Source: Clitoria ternatea
Lineage: Eukaryota; Streptophyta; Magnoliopsida; Fabales; Fabaceae
DNA: 64,000 nt
NCBI GenBank assembly: GCA_037962975.1
Contig: CM075669.1
Coordinates: 124,450,501-124,514,500, forward strand
Direction of reading: 5' to 3'
Part shown: piece after piece, positions 1 to 11,079 of the stretch
Numbering within the stretch: the first letter of the stretch is position 1
Layout of the letters: the number at the start of each line of letters is the position of its first letter
Made by a program: the position numbers and the translations under genes
The notes under the pieces: model-generated
What the model saw: the letters and a program-made list of their open reading frames with translations, nothing else
Told to the model about the DNA's origin: nothing
Databases searched by the model: none

Positions 1-61
1 GAAGTTGTTCCACTAAATGCCATTAATTAAGATTCTAGTCTAGAAATTAAAAAAGAATATA

Positions 62-345
62 CTACCTCCGGTTCTAAATATAAGCAAATTTTAGAGGAAT
101 TTTTTGGTCCCTTAATATAAGCAAAATTAGACTTTCCCAATGTCATTAAATTGTTGTTTACCAAATATGTCCTCATCATATAGATTCCCAAGGCCACTAA
201 TTCTTTATGTAATAAATGATACTAAGGGTATTTTAGAAAATTAAATCAAATATGTGGTAACATTAATGCAAATAACTACCTCAAACTACTATTCTTAATA
301 TGTGTGAAGTTAGGTATATTTGCTTATATTTGGAACCGGAGGTAG
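62..345. mobile_element. Stowaway-type MITE, complete
   Basis: The ends are inverted copies: the left begins CTACCTCCGGTTCTAAATAT and the right ends with its reverse complement, extending over about 28 bp. A TA dinucleotide flanks each side (60-61 and 346-347), as expected of Tc1/mariner target duplication, and the CTMCCTCCG end resembles the Stowaway consensus. It is 284 bp long and has no coding capacity. Seen: ends and TA flanks. Known: Stowaway elements are mobilised by mariner-like transposases, none of which is in this window. Confidence 0.9.
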
Positions 346-981
346 TATTTAAAAAGATAAATTTAGTGAAAGGGTGAGAAGTTCGATCCCCAATACTAGA
401 AAAGAAAATTAATATGCAGTGCCACAATCTGATAAAATGTTTTGTTGTATCTGGTGTTGAATTGTGTTTGGGTAATCAAATATGGCATATCTAAAAATAA
501 CGTACTGAAAAAAGAACTGTTAAACATCAACATGTTTTGGCATGCCTCCCTTAAAAACTGTAGCTTCACAGTTGGGGACTTATTCCTGCATTAAATGCTT
601 TTGTTCAAATCTTTCGTTAAAAGCAGAAACGGTGTTTTCACTTTCAAATGCTGGCAAATTTCTTCTACTGTCACAACTCTGTTTCCTGTGAGCCAAAGGT
701 CTTATAGGCCAAACTTACATCTATTATTTGATTTCTAATTTCTAAAGCTTCCTTAAATGATTTTTGAATTGTTTTCATGGTCTATTTTTTTTTTCCTGCT
801 TTTCTATAATAGGACATTTGAAGTGTTTGGATTCAGGTTGTTTCTGGAAAAGAAGATCGTAATAGAGTTAAATGTTAAAGGCGATAATTTGGTCCAGTTT
901 TTCTCTCTGATGTTGAAGGTTATAATTTAGTGTGTAATCTATAAATACCATCAATAGTTTCATAGTGATCTTTTTTCCAGA
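346..981. other. Unassigned AT-rich stretch
   Basis: No ORF or repeat could be assigned. Around 387-397 there is a Pol III B-box-like word (GTTCGATCCCC) without a convincing A box. Around 800-930 the sequence has intron/exon-like composition, with a polypyrimidine tract and TAG before 813, and could belong to the exon-like relic that follows. Confidence 0.4.
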
Positions 982-1086
982 CAGATATGTTCAAAATCTT
1001 GCGGTGTTAACTTGAAGGGTGCTTTGTTTGGAACTTATGTTGATGAAGTGAGTTCTTTTATTGCTTCTGGTGATGTCTCTATCTAG
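982..1086 (+). pseudogene. Exon-like relic, possible RPA-type OB-fold
   Basis: A 35-codon stretch follows a polypyrimidine tract and CAG (971-984), as at a splice acceptor. It reads through the words ALFGTYVDEVSSFIASGD and then meets a stop. This resembles the segment of plant replication-protein-A large-subunit-like OB-fold domains that reads roughly LWG.YVDE....ASG. The resemblance is short and I recognise no other exon of such a gene nearby, so this is at most a decayed fragment. It could also be chance coding in AT-rich DNA. Confidence 0.28.
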
Positions 1087-1351
1087 CTGATTCGATTTCA
1101 AGATTTTAGAGCTTTTTTTTTTCTATCTGCATTTCTGTTCATATTAACAAATGGAAATGACATTTCATTTTGAAAAGTATAGGAAAGATTGGATTGCAGA
1201 ACCCATCCAATGCTACAAAAATGATTGTCCTTAAAGCAAAACAAAATTGTCATGCATGATACAAATTGTGCTACTTTTGTTTTGTGAAGAGAAGGAAGGT
1301 TCTACTAATGAAAATGAAGATCAGTACTAATCTATATCAATTTAATTAATA
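1087..1351. other. Unassigned stretch
   Basis: No supported feature. AT-rich with short homopolymer runs; ordinary intergenic or intronic composition. Confidence 0.4.
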
Positions 1352-1645
1352 CTCCGTTTCTTGATATAAAAGTTTCCTCCTCAAAGATTTATTTACTTCT
1401 TAACATAAGAATCCCATTAAAAAAATTATCAATATTAATTAAATTGTTATCAAAATATTCTTATTAGTCATTAATAAAATAAACATTAACTAAACAAAAA
1501 AAGAGTAAAATTTGTGAGTCTAATAAAGGTAAGAATGTATTTTTAAAAAACTACTTTGTAAATGACTTTGATTATATTAACCATTTTTTAAAACTAGAAT
1601 TAGCTGTAAGATTCTTATATTAAGGGAGAAAGAAAGTTTAAAACA
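1352..1645. mobile_element. Degenerate Stowaway-like MITE
   Basis: The left edge after TA (1350-1351) reads CTCCGTTTCTTGATATAAAA. The reverse complement of the right arm (about 1606-1640) reads CTTTCTCCCTTAATATAAGA, an imperfect inverted match of roughly 70 percent by eye. Length and AT-rich interior fit a decayed Stowaway element. The right end cannot be placed exactly. Confidence 0.4.
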
Positions 1646-2800
1646 ATTTAGAACAAAACACAGTGTTAAGAAAGTATATTAATATACTAATTTTAATAAA
1701 AATATATTATAACGTTCTAATTTTATCTTTATTTTAATTTTAATAGCAACATTTTTTAAAACAAAAATAAACATAAAAAAATAAAAAAATACGTTAAATA
1801 TTTTTCAGTACGCAATTTTTTTGTCTATTAAATATAATTACTATAACACTTTTTTCTTTGGAAGAAACTATTTTATTGTATTGATTGATAGATCATTAGA
1901 GTTAGCATTCCACATAAACATAAAATATGAGGTTTGAATTTTACGCTCACACTCTTAAATTTTCTATCCCCCTTTTCAAAGCATAAAAAACGAAACTACT
2001 AGCTTGTCGATTCTTCACTCATGAAGTAAATGATAAGCCAATTTTACTTCCAAATCTCCACCGTTGTCTAAAAGCTTGGGAGACTAAGAGATCAAAGTGA
2101 TGAGCTCTTGGAGTATGATTTGAAAACTTGTCACTCATTGTACACAAAAAAACGTAAAAATAAATTAGAAAACATATCAAAGTTGTTATTTTTTTTCCTA
2201 TGTTAAAATTGGGTTTTTAAAAATTAAAATTAAAAAAAAAACCTCTAATTAGTTCAAGTGGTATATGTTTGTGGATAGAAAAAAATTTGTTAGAAGAGTT
2301 ACTTTTACTATGAATGTTCTAATTTTGAATGAAAATGTCTTCAATGAAGAATACCTCTAGTCAAATAGATACAAAGTTAAAACAAAAACAATCAAACTTT
2401 TTTGTTTTCTTATTTTTTTAAAGTTAAAAACTAATTTTAGAGACAAAAATCAAAATACCCTAAATATTTGTCCCTCACTTCTAATTATAAAAGAAAATAC
2501 CATTTTATTTAGAAAAGTCATATAGAAGTTTTAAATTTGTTTTGGTTAAAAAAGTTGTAAACTAAAACCTAAGTTTTTAACATAGGACTTTAGGATGACT
2601 ACCTAAATCCTATATATTTTTTAAACTTAGGTATTAGTAATAATAATACTAGATATTTTTTGTGAACCCAAGAGTGTCCCACAACCCGATGTAGCTCTAT
2701 CTTCACTTTAAGGGAATTTTGGATCTAGCAAGCTTTCTTTCCTTTAACCTTGAGATGTCTTTGCCCTTTTGGAATGTGAAATGCAATTCGGAAGCTATGG
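1646..2800. other. Unassigned AT-rich stretch
   Basis: Very AT-rich, with no convincing ORF, terminal repeats or RNA gene. A tRNA-like word near 2253 (TTCAAGTGGTATATG) recalls a SINE A box, but I could not find a matching B box at the right distance. Confidence 0.4.
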
Positions 2801-2809
2801 TAAAGGGAC

Positions 2810-3880
2810 AAAACCGAAACTACAAAATAAAAGAAAAGGGGTGGAAACGTAACTATTTAAAGGAAAGGAAGAGGTGAAAGGTGGAAGGGTGTAATGATGG
2901 AGGAAAGGAATTGTGGAATGGAATTGTGTTTAAGACGCCACCTTGGAGGGGTTAGTCTTTACTCGCCACTCTAATGTATGGAAACCTAGAGATGAGAGCT
3001 TGAAGAAGGCTAAATCACTCTCTAGCCTAAGGGAGGAAATTGCACACACTTTCTTACAAATAGTAAAATTCATTCAAATTCTAAGGTAAGTATTACAAGT
3101 GAGATCAAGCCTTTATATAGACAAGGAGTGAATTTGGTCAAGCCTATCTAAATGGACTTCCATCAAGCTCCTAGGCTCAATTAGCTCAAGAAAGGGAAAG
3201 ATGGTCACATACAAGGTCCAAAATGAAGTACAAGGCCCAAAAGTGGCCCACTGACGGAATTATGTTTAAGACGCCACCTTGGAGGGATTAGTCTTTACTC
3301 GCCACTCTAAGGGATGGAAACCTAGAGATGAGAGCTTGAAGAAGGCTAAATCACTCTCTAGCCTAAGGGAGGAAATTGCACACACTTTCTTACAAATAGT
3401 AAAATTCATTCAAATTCTAAGGTAAGTATTACAAGTAAGATCAAGCCTTTATATAGGCAAGGAGTGAATTTGGTCAAGCCTATCTGAATTGGCTTCCATC
3501 AAGCTCCTAGGCCCAATTAGCTCAAAAAAGGGAAAGATGGTCACATACAAGGTCCAAAATGAAGTACAATGCCCAAAAGTGGCCCACTGACCATGTAAGG
3601 TCCAAATTCTAACCCTAATTTGTATGAAACCTTATATTACACTTAAAAACCTATTTCTCTAAAATATTCCATGAAATAATGCATAGGTCTTCAAGTGATC
3701 CTCCTTGGCTTAGGCCTATGTAAAGTAGTAAGAAAGGCAACTAGGGTTTGCTAGGTGATGTTCTTAGCCTTTTTAGTCCTTTCCCTTATTAAGGGACCTC
3801 TGTATACTTCCAAACCCTTGTCTAGGGTTGTGATGGAATCTTCCTTGGTTACCTTAAGTCGAAGACCAATCTATTTGAGA
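2810..3880 (-). repeat. LTR-like repeat family C, copy 1
   Basis: This block matches 15,190-15,930 along its length: a shared purine-rich lead (near 2840-2930), the conserved block ending in AGATGAGAGCTTGAAGAAGG, a TATATAGGC word and a polyprotein-tail-like segment (about 3715-3860). On the minus strand that tail reads a degraded version of the GPLTRARTK motif seen at 15,678-15,917. I infer the 3' end of a retroelement plus its LTR, oriented minus. The ends are not defined by a TSD. Confidence 0.55.
2921..3592. repeat. 336-bp tandem duplication
   Basis: Two head-to-tail units begin GAATTGTGTTTAAGACGCCA (2921) and GAATTATGTTTAAGACGCCA (3257), a 336-bp period. Each ends in GTGGCCCACTGAC. They differ at only a handful of positions. 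The homologous block at 15,300 has one unit, so the duplication is specific to this copy. The unit contains the TATATAG promoter-like word, so the duplication doubles a possible LTR promoter. Confidence 0.9.
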
Positions 3881-4929
3881 AGTTGAGATCACTAAAGTAG
3901 ATCTTATTTCTCCCAACAGAGTCTTCTCTATACACATAGAAGGATTCAGACCCTTCACATGATGCTTATAGTACTCAGTTATCCGCTAATTATATCTAGT
4001 TTAATAAACATTTTTATTCATAATAATATACATTTAATTCTTACATTAAAAATAAGAAATGTACAAAAAAACAAATTATTAGAATGGATGGCTTAAATAA
4101 GTTTATGAAATAAAATATAAAAATATTTCCAAATTACATTAGAAGCTTAACCCTATATTTGACACCGATAAAATCTTGTTAGGAAAACCCTCTACAAAAT
4201 AATTTGCCCATTTTTAATCCCCCAAATTTATAGATTGACCAAAAAAATCTCATTGTCATTACTGAACTCTATTAAATGCTAAGGTGTCTAACTTTGAAGC
4301 CACCTTAGCACCAAAGCATGTTTATTATATTATTTTTAAAAAACAAGATGCTCCATATAGCATTACACATGGCATAGGCTAATTTCTCCCAAATTAAAAA
4401 CCTTAATATGAAAATCTCACCTCTAATGTTCATATGATCTTCTTCTTCATGGTCGTCATCTTCCTTTTTAACCCTTAACTTTCTAACCAATATCAAAACT
4501 TAAGGTCCAACTGATCAACTAAGTCTTAGGAGTCCACGGATAGGAAAACTAACCATGCTTGTAGGTGTAAGGAGGAGCCTGTTCTTCAAATTTTAAAAAG
4601 CAAGAACCACCTCCGAAGAGACTTTTAGAGGTGTTTATTTTGGATGGTAAGTGTTGATAAACCTCCATTTGTCACTTTAGTTAATTGTTTGTCTTTAGGT
4701 TTTTAACAGTGGCATTGTGTCATATTCCAACCAAGCGATAGTTATGGACTTTTTGAGTAGGTTCATGATGCTTTTGTGGAAGGGAATATGGAGAAGCTGC
4801 ATAAGAAATTTTAGGAGATAATGCAAAACTTTGAACTAAATATGGGGAAGTGAGGACTAGATTGTACCAATTATGTATTTAGCATATTTGACCTCAATAT
4901 TCAATGAATTGCCTTTGATCCATTCTTTC
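3881..4929. other. Unassigned stretch
   Basis: AT-rich DNA without a recognisable domain, RNA gene or terminal repeat. The part nearest 4930 may be 3' flanking sequence of the chromovirus relic, but no LTR could be identified. Confidence 0.4.
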
Positions 4930-5018
4930 TAGGTTGGACAAGACTCGCCCTTGAGTCTTTAAGTTTCTTTGTCATAGTATAGCGAAAGATCAACAACATT
5001 GAAAGTAACAGATATATA
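4930..5018 (-). pseudogene. Chromovirus integrase C-terminal tail (separated piece)
   Basis: On the minus strand 4962-5015 reads through the word FNVVDLSLYYD, the FNV.DL.PY motif at the C-terminal end of chromovirus integrases. The rest of this integrase is at 8661-9785; the two are separated by the 5024-8660 LTR and its ATAGG duplication, and the reading frame is continuous across the join. Beyond the motif the frame meets stops. Non-functional relic. Confidence 0.75.
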
Positions 5019-5251
5019 ATAGGTGTGATGTTCCCTAGTTATTTACACTTATTTTAGTAGTTTAACTAAAATTCACAATAAATTTTCTGTAAAATGATTA
5101 ATTATTAATCCTTCATTTATCAAAATGTTTATGTTCCATTAAAACCTTCAAAACCAAGCACGTATAACCTATCTAAGGCCTAAACACCATTTACAATGCA
5201 AAATTTCATGTGTTGGAAAATAGGGGCCTGATTGTGGGACTCTCCACATAG

Positions 5252-5291
5252 TCCTGGCACTACGCGCCAGTTTGACACTCAGTGTCAAAAA
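5252..5291. repeat. Palindromic GGCACTACGCGCCAG / TTTGACACTCAGTGTCAAA words
   Basis: Two adjacent inverted repeats (CTGGCACTACGCGCCAG and TTTGACACTCAGTGTCAAA). Related words recur near the other end of the same LTR at 8510-8528 (CTGGCACTACGTGTCAGG). They look like this family's version of the dispersed palindromic words seen in other LTRs of the window. Confidence 0.6.
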
Positions 5292-6580
5292 ACCAGAGAT
5301 AGCACTTGGTGCTGTCATGCAATTTAAGTCATTTGCCTAACTTTCGAGGGTCCTAAATTGCCCGTTTTAATTCCAAACCTCACCAAACTTCATGGGCACT
5401 ATATTGCCACCATTCCAGAGCTGCTAGCGCAGGTTTTTTGACAAAATTCCATCATATGCATAAGTTATACGCAGAAATGCATTTAAACCATTTGTATGCA
5501 AAACTTATGCGCTAAACTACCTAAATGGGTTCCAAATTTCCCAAGGCCTATATGCACAGTTTCTAAATGTCCCAAGGAACCTATTAGTCCCTTCCGGGGG
5601 TCTTGAAACCCGCCGGATCACAAAATCACCTATTCAATTCCTTATCTCCACTTAAGTCTCTTATTTCCATTATATGTATATTATGCCATAAATCATCATA
5701 ACCTTAACTAATTAATCAATAGTCAATCACACTCATCAAGCATATGATTCACACACCATAGTACCTGACAATTTCATACAATCACGTAATGGCTCCGTGC
5801 CATATATTTACTCATACATAACACACTACCATTTCACATCATTATACATCACAATTAAATACCTAGGCATTACACAGACACAATTAGTCATCACACATCA
5901 CTCCATTCACACGTATATAATCCAATCACTATCCAAGCAGCTCCATGCCACTTGGTACATCCATGCAGGTAAATACCAATTTAAGTTACAAGCACAACAT
6001 CACAATTAACATAATTCTACTTCCTGTAATTAATAAACATAGATATATATATAGATAATCTTAACTTGATGTTTCTCGCCTCATCCTGGCCTCATTTAGT
6101 GCGTGCCTTCGTGGTGTCCATCAACAACCTGCTACCAGTCACTAAAACCTCAATAAAAAGGGGGTGAGTGACTGGAATTAAGCATTAATACAGAAATAAA
6201 CAACAAGACTAGGAAAAATGTAATATAGCTACCTTCCTAGTTATAAATACCAATTACTATTTACCTTTCATATTATCCCTTTACTCACCATTCCCGTTAT
6301 CATACTTTCACGATCCCATTAGTTACCAGCATTAACACCATCATTAACATACTATGATCAATTAAATTCAAACATACATGCTCAGCCATCTATCTCTAAT
6401 TCATTAACCAATTCTATCACACACAAACTTAACATATTAATTAGCCTCACAGCCACCAGATTCATCACCATCAAGTCAACTCAACATCATACATCACATA
6501 ATACAAGCATCGTCATAAACATGCAAATAAGCCAAGGAGTGTAAAATATAACTAACTCTCAAATAGATAATATGACACCC

Positions 6581-6673
6581 TAGTATCCGGATACTAAAAG
6601 GATTGACCTTCAGCTAGGGGTCCTACTTGACACCCCGTGAACCCTACTTGGTTCACCGAGTCCTACTTGACTC
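6581..6673. repeat. Hairpin array with constant CTACTT loop
   Basis: A perfect 16-bp palindrome TAGTATCCGGATACTA (6581-6596) is followed by three abutting hairpins with an identical six-base loop: GGGGTC-CTACTT-GACACCCC (6617-6636, one bulged A), GTGAACC-CTACTT-GGTTCAC (6637-6656) and GAGTC-CTACTT-GACTC (6658-6673). The stems share no sequence yet stay complementary. Near 6842-6898 two GGCCACACA words sit between G-runs and C-runs in the same manner. Confidence 0.85.
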
Positions 6674-8660
6674 CCTCTCAACCACTAGGTAGCACAATTG
6701 GGCCTAAAAACCATGGGAGCTAGAAACGAGGGTAACATATACTATTAGTCGTCCTCTATCATATAATCACATAATCATACAATCAATCACTTACCTCATT
6801 TTCTCTGCTCAAATGGCACCAAACCTTATATCTTAATCATCTGGGGGGGCCACACAGACCCGACCCATAAATCCCCACTAGGCGGCCACACAAGCCAGGC
6901 CCACAAACACAATGTCATACTATCACAAGGCATCATCTTACTAATAACCAATTATAGTCATAAGCTTAACCATCCTTATCCACAACATCATAATACGCCA
7001 TGTATTATACAATTTCATGAAACATAATCACCATTTATATCATCACGTCATACATGTACATATCAACATCATCACTGACATTATGCCCTTACAATCATCA
7101 ATTCACCATAGCTAATCACATTGTTCATTACCAATAACATTTACACAATTCCAATCATATTAGATCATTATCTTTAATTCACCGACACATTCTAACAAGA
7201 ATCATCACTAACTAGAACAATATTCATGTTATATTTATATATATATATATATACATATAAGCATGCGTGCCCCCATCATTATTAGTATCATGCCATTTAC
7301 CTTATTTTGACTTATCAACTTAAAACCCCATTATCAGTTCATTCTAACTTTATCCACATTATCTTCCTATCAGGATTATTCATTATAATTTGTAATCTCT
7401 CTTCCACTTACATAATCTTATTATCTTATTAGCATCTTTTATGCATTATCAATTACAAATTGCCATATTTTCCATTATTTGGTTCTCATTTACCCACCTC
7501 ACATATTTATATACATCTATACATGTATATCATGCACCATCCACTTAGGTTCACTTTTATTTTATAAATTATCATATATACCTATTTTACATCATATCAC
7601 TTTATTTCACAAACTTACTTATTCCATATAAATTATTCATATTCCATACTCCTTTAATCATTACATATCAACATATTCTACTACATATTCACCCATTCAT
7701 TTATTCCTCATTTCCAAGGTTTATAATGCATCCTTACTTTCTCGTTCTCTAATCTTTTACGTAAGTAAATTTCTAAACTCAATTAAAGCATCTAATAGTG
7801 ACTATAATATACCCTTTCCATAGCCACCAATAACGCAGGTAAGTTTCTACATTAACCTTAACCCAACACACTCCCTTACCTCGATTCTAAGCTTCTCCCA
7901 ACTGCTCTTGGTGTCAGTTGCGTCCCACACTTGCTTGATTCATTTCCCGACTTCTGAATCCAACACCCACTTTGCCAATCGATCTCCCGGCACTTGCTTC
8001 AGCACCTATAGTTTACCGAAACGCAAACCCATTAGTTCCTCGTCATCCCAAACACTTCAAGAACTTAATTTAAGCCCTAATTTGGCATCTAAACAAAAAA
8101 TCATCCAACATAAGTCACCATGAAGGTTCGGTCAAGAAGAGGAAGTGAAGGAAATTGTATATTTCAAATACCCATTGCCTCAAAGCCCCTCATTCAAGTT
8201 CCAACACCTTTTCAATTCAAGAATCAAACCCTCATTACGTATGCTAGATTCGAGTAAAGAGAGAAAGTGATAATGAGGAAAAAGAAATTATTAAATTGAG
8301 AGTTCTCATGAGCTTACCTTACTTTCCGAAGCCAAGTACGTAATTAACTTGAAGAACCCACCCACAATTGACTTAGATTAGGCTCATAGGGTTTGGGACA
8401 GCAAGAGGAAGAAGAAGAAATGTTTCTTGCATGCGTCCTCTGTTATATGGCTTTAGCGTTTTAAAACAGGTCACGATACTAACGCTATGCGTCAGGGTAC
8501 TAATCTGTACCTGGCACTACGTGTCAGGCCAAATCCACTATTTCTTAATTAAATTCACTTTAAACTCAATTATTAACTTTATACTTCTTAATTAGTATTA
8601 TTTGAAGTCTAAATACTCGTCTATTTATTTTTCTAATTAATAAATACCTGGGATGTTACA

Positions 8661-9785
8661 ATAGGATCCTTTAAATTCTATCTTGTATGCATATTCATTG
8701 ATCTTTTATATAACCTTAAAAGATCCATTGGCTTTTAGAGATAATTAGCATTAGGTTATTTTGGAAATATTTCCTTTCTCAAGTGTATCTAGACTAAGTC
8801 TTCTTCTTTGGAAGTTTGTTGTTTTTGATGCTTATCTCATTAAGCTTTATATCTTGCATTCTTGCTTAAACTTGCTTATAAAGTTTTTAGTTTCTTTGTC
8901 TATTTGGTCAACAATAACATTGAATTGATTATTTATGGAACAAGGAACCAAGTATAATAGGTTGAGAGGTCATGCACCGTATAATACTTAAAATGGACAC
9001 TTTCAAGTAACTTGATTAATGGATTATTATATGTGAACTCCACTTGAATTATACCTTGATCCCATTGGTGAAGATTCTTTCTAATAAAACTTTGAAATAA
9101 GTTTCCCAAAAGTCTATTAATTGCCTTAATTTGTCTATCTATCTAGGGATGACTAACATTGATAAATTGGAACTTAGTTCCTAATTTCTTACATAGTTCT
9201 TAAAAAATACCCAAAAACATGGCATCACGATCAGAAATGATAGTTTTTGTAACTTGAACAACATCATTTATCTTTTGGCAAGGAATGAAAAAGCCATTTG
9301 TGAAAATTGATATACGACTACCTTTATAAAATATGTTTGTCACTAAATTTGAGGTAGACCAAGGATAAAATCCATGATAACATATTCCCAAGGTGATTCT
9401 AGAACTGACAGAGGCATGTAAAGTCTTATATTTTGACTTTTGGTTTTTACAAGATTACAGACTTGGCATTTATGGATATGTCAGGTGACGTCTCATTCAT
9501 GTTTAGGCCAATAAAAATTTTCTTTAATCAAATCTCAACAAAAATGGCCATCCATTCCTCCATTATGAGTATCCTAAATCATTGTTTCGTATAAGGAATT
9601 TTAAGGAATATACAAAAAAATTATCTTTGATTAAGAAACTTGGATGTTGTTGAAAACGTTGAAAGGGTTGGTTTTCTGTTGATTTACAAATATTGCTAAA
9701 ATCTGGATCATCTTTGTATAATTCTTTAAATGGTCTCAAAACCAACAATCTTCTATTGTAGAGTGGAAAGGAGAGCATGAAGATG
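8661..9785 (-). pseudogene. Chromovirus-type integrase relic
   Basis: Minus-strand reading shows, in order: an RNase H/integrase linker with FKELYKDDPDF and a HPSFLIKD block (about 9560-9740), a decayed zinc-binding region (about 9430-9530), a core with ISDRDAMF (about 9200-9240) and the IN C-terminal region (about 8670-8730). Known: these are the integrase of Ty3/gypsy chromoviruses, which inserts cDNA. At the GQTE-like site the catalytic glutamate is replaced by lysine (IDRQIKAINR), and many stops and frameshifts are present. The C-terminal tail lies beyond the solo LTR at 4930-5018. RT and RNase H of this element are absent; it abuts Athila-like sequence at about 9785. Confidence 0.75.
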
Positions 9786-10861
9786 ACTTAAAGCTGGACT
9801 AATCCCTTTCAGATCTTCTAACTTCCATCCAATCACACTTGAATTTTCTTTAAGCACCTGAATCAATTTCTTTTTATTAACAAGCTTTTGTCCATTTTCT
9901 TTAAGAAAAACATATTTTAAATGTGATGGCAAAGTTTTCAACTCAAGCTTCTGCACTAGGATCTCAACCTTTTCTAGAAGGTCTTCATAAGAATTCTCTT
10001 CTAGTAGAATGAATCTTCTAGAGTCAAACTCCTTCAGAAAATCTTCCACTTCTTCTTTATCTTCTTCATTCAATTCTTCAAAATCACATATCAAAGCCTT
10101 TTGTAGAGGATATAGAATATTTATTCTATTTACCTCTATTTTCACTTCTTTGTCTTCAACATCAATCTTGAAACATTGTTGATTATTTACTTGATATCTC
10201 ACTACTTCAAATACATTAAAATTAACTTCATCATCTTGTACTCGCACCTTCAGTTTTCCATCATCAACATTAATTATCACTTTTGTTGTCTTCATAAAAG
10301 GTCTGCCTAAAATCAAAGGCACCTTTGTATCTTCCTTAATATCCATGACAACAAAATCCAATAGAAAAAAAAATTGTCAACACGAACTAGAACATCTTCA
10401 GCCACTCCATATGGAAATTTCATTGACCGATCAACCAACTGTAAAGTCATCCTAGTTGGTCGAACCTCCAAGTATCCAATTCATTTCAGCATAGAAAGAG
10501 GCATCAGATTTATGTTGGCTCCTAGATCCAAGAGAGCTTTGCCTACTGGTAAAGCACCAATAGTGACTAGAATAGTAAAATTATCAGGATCTTTGGTTTT
10601 TGTTGGCAATGCTTTCTAGATGATAGCACTACAATCAGCTTCTAGCTCCATTGTTTCTTCAGAGAATCTTTTCTTCTTGGAAAGTAACTCTCTCATGAAT
10701 TTCGCATATGTTGACATCCGTTCCATGGCTTCCATAAATGGCACATTAATCTGTAACCTTTTAAAGATATCCATGAAACAAGCAAATTGCCTCTCCTTAT
10801 CTCCTTTTGAAGGATTTTTTAGATGAGGTAAATTCTTCAGTTGTGGTGTTGGAGTATCCAC
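9786..10861 (-). pseudogene. Athila-like retroviral-type aspartic protease relic
   Basis: On the minus strand 10,861-10,616 reads the gag-pro linker (FKRLQINVPF and YAKFMRELL blocks). A protease follows with active-site motif DLGANINLMP (about 10,500-10,535; the usual form is DLGASINLMP), then DFVVMDIKED and VPLILGRPF near 10,300-10,361. The open frame at 9753-10,361 ends with the first motif of RT (IGWKLEDLKGISP), after which homology to Athila stops. Known: this protease cleaves the retroelement polyprotein. Stops interrupt the frame, so it is dead. Confident as to family, less so as to exact ends. Confidence 0.8.
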
Positions 10862-10884
10862 CTTTCTCTTCCTTTCTTCAATCT

Positions 10885-10936
10885 CTTTTTTTTTTATTTT
10901 TCACTTTCTTTTTCTTTTTCTTTTTCTTTTTCTCTA
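10885..10936. repeat. Pyrimidine tract, CTTTTT-rich microsatellite
   Basis: Tandem CTTTTT-type units within the gag-protease linker of the Athila-like relic. On the coding strand they give a Lys/Arg-rich run, a typical low-complexity spacer. Confidence 0.7.
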
Positions 10937-11079
10937 TTTATAACCTCACTCTTTTTCATTCATCTTTTCTTGCACTCTTTCTTTTTCAACTTATTCTTCT
11001 TTGTTCAACTTCTCTCCCTCATTCTCTTCCTCACATATTATTTCCCCATATAATTTTTTATCCTTGCTCACTTCAATTC

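Larger units (their letters stand above)
5024..8660 (-). mobile_element. Solo LTR, Tekay-like, 3.6 kb, TSD ATAGG
   Basis: The plus strand starts TGTGATGTTCCC and ends CCTGGGATGTTACA, matching the TGTAACACCC/GGGATGTTACA termini of the Tekay-like LTRs elsewhere here. ATAGG flanks both sides (5019-5023 and 8661-8665). The interior is non-coding and C/A-rich on the plus strand, like the 5-kb LTRs at 28.5-60.8 kb. The host chromovirus integrase frame resumes exactly across it. No internal primer site or gag-pol is present, so a solo LTR formed by LTR-LTR recombination is the simplest reading. Short ORFs at 5797-6009 and 7908-8123 are not convincing genes. Confidence 0.85.

Noticed and set aside
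387..397. SINE / Pol III B box
   Set aside because: No A box at the required distance; the upstream sequence is the MITE end.
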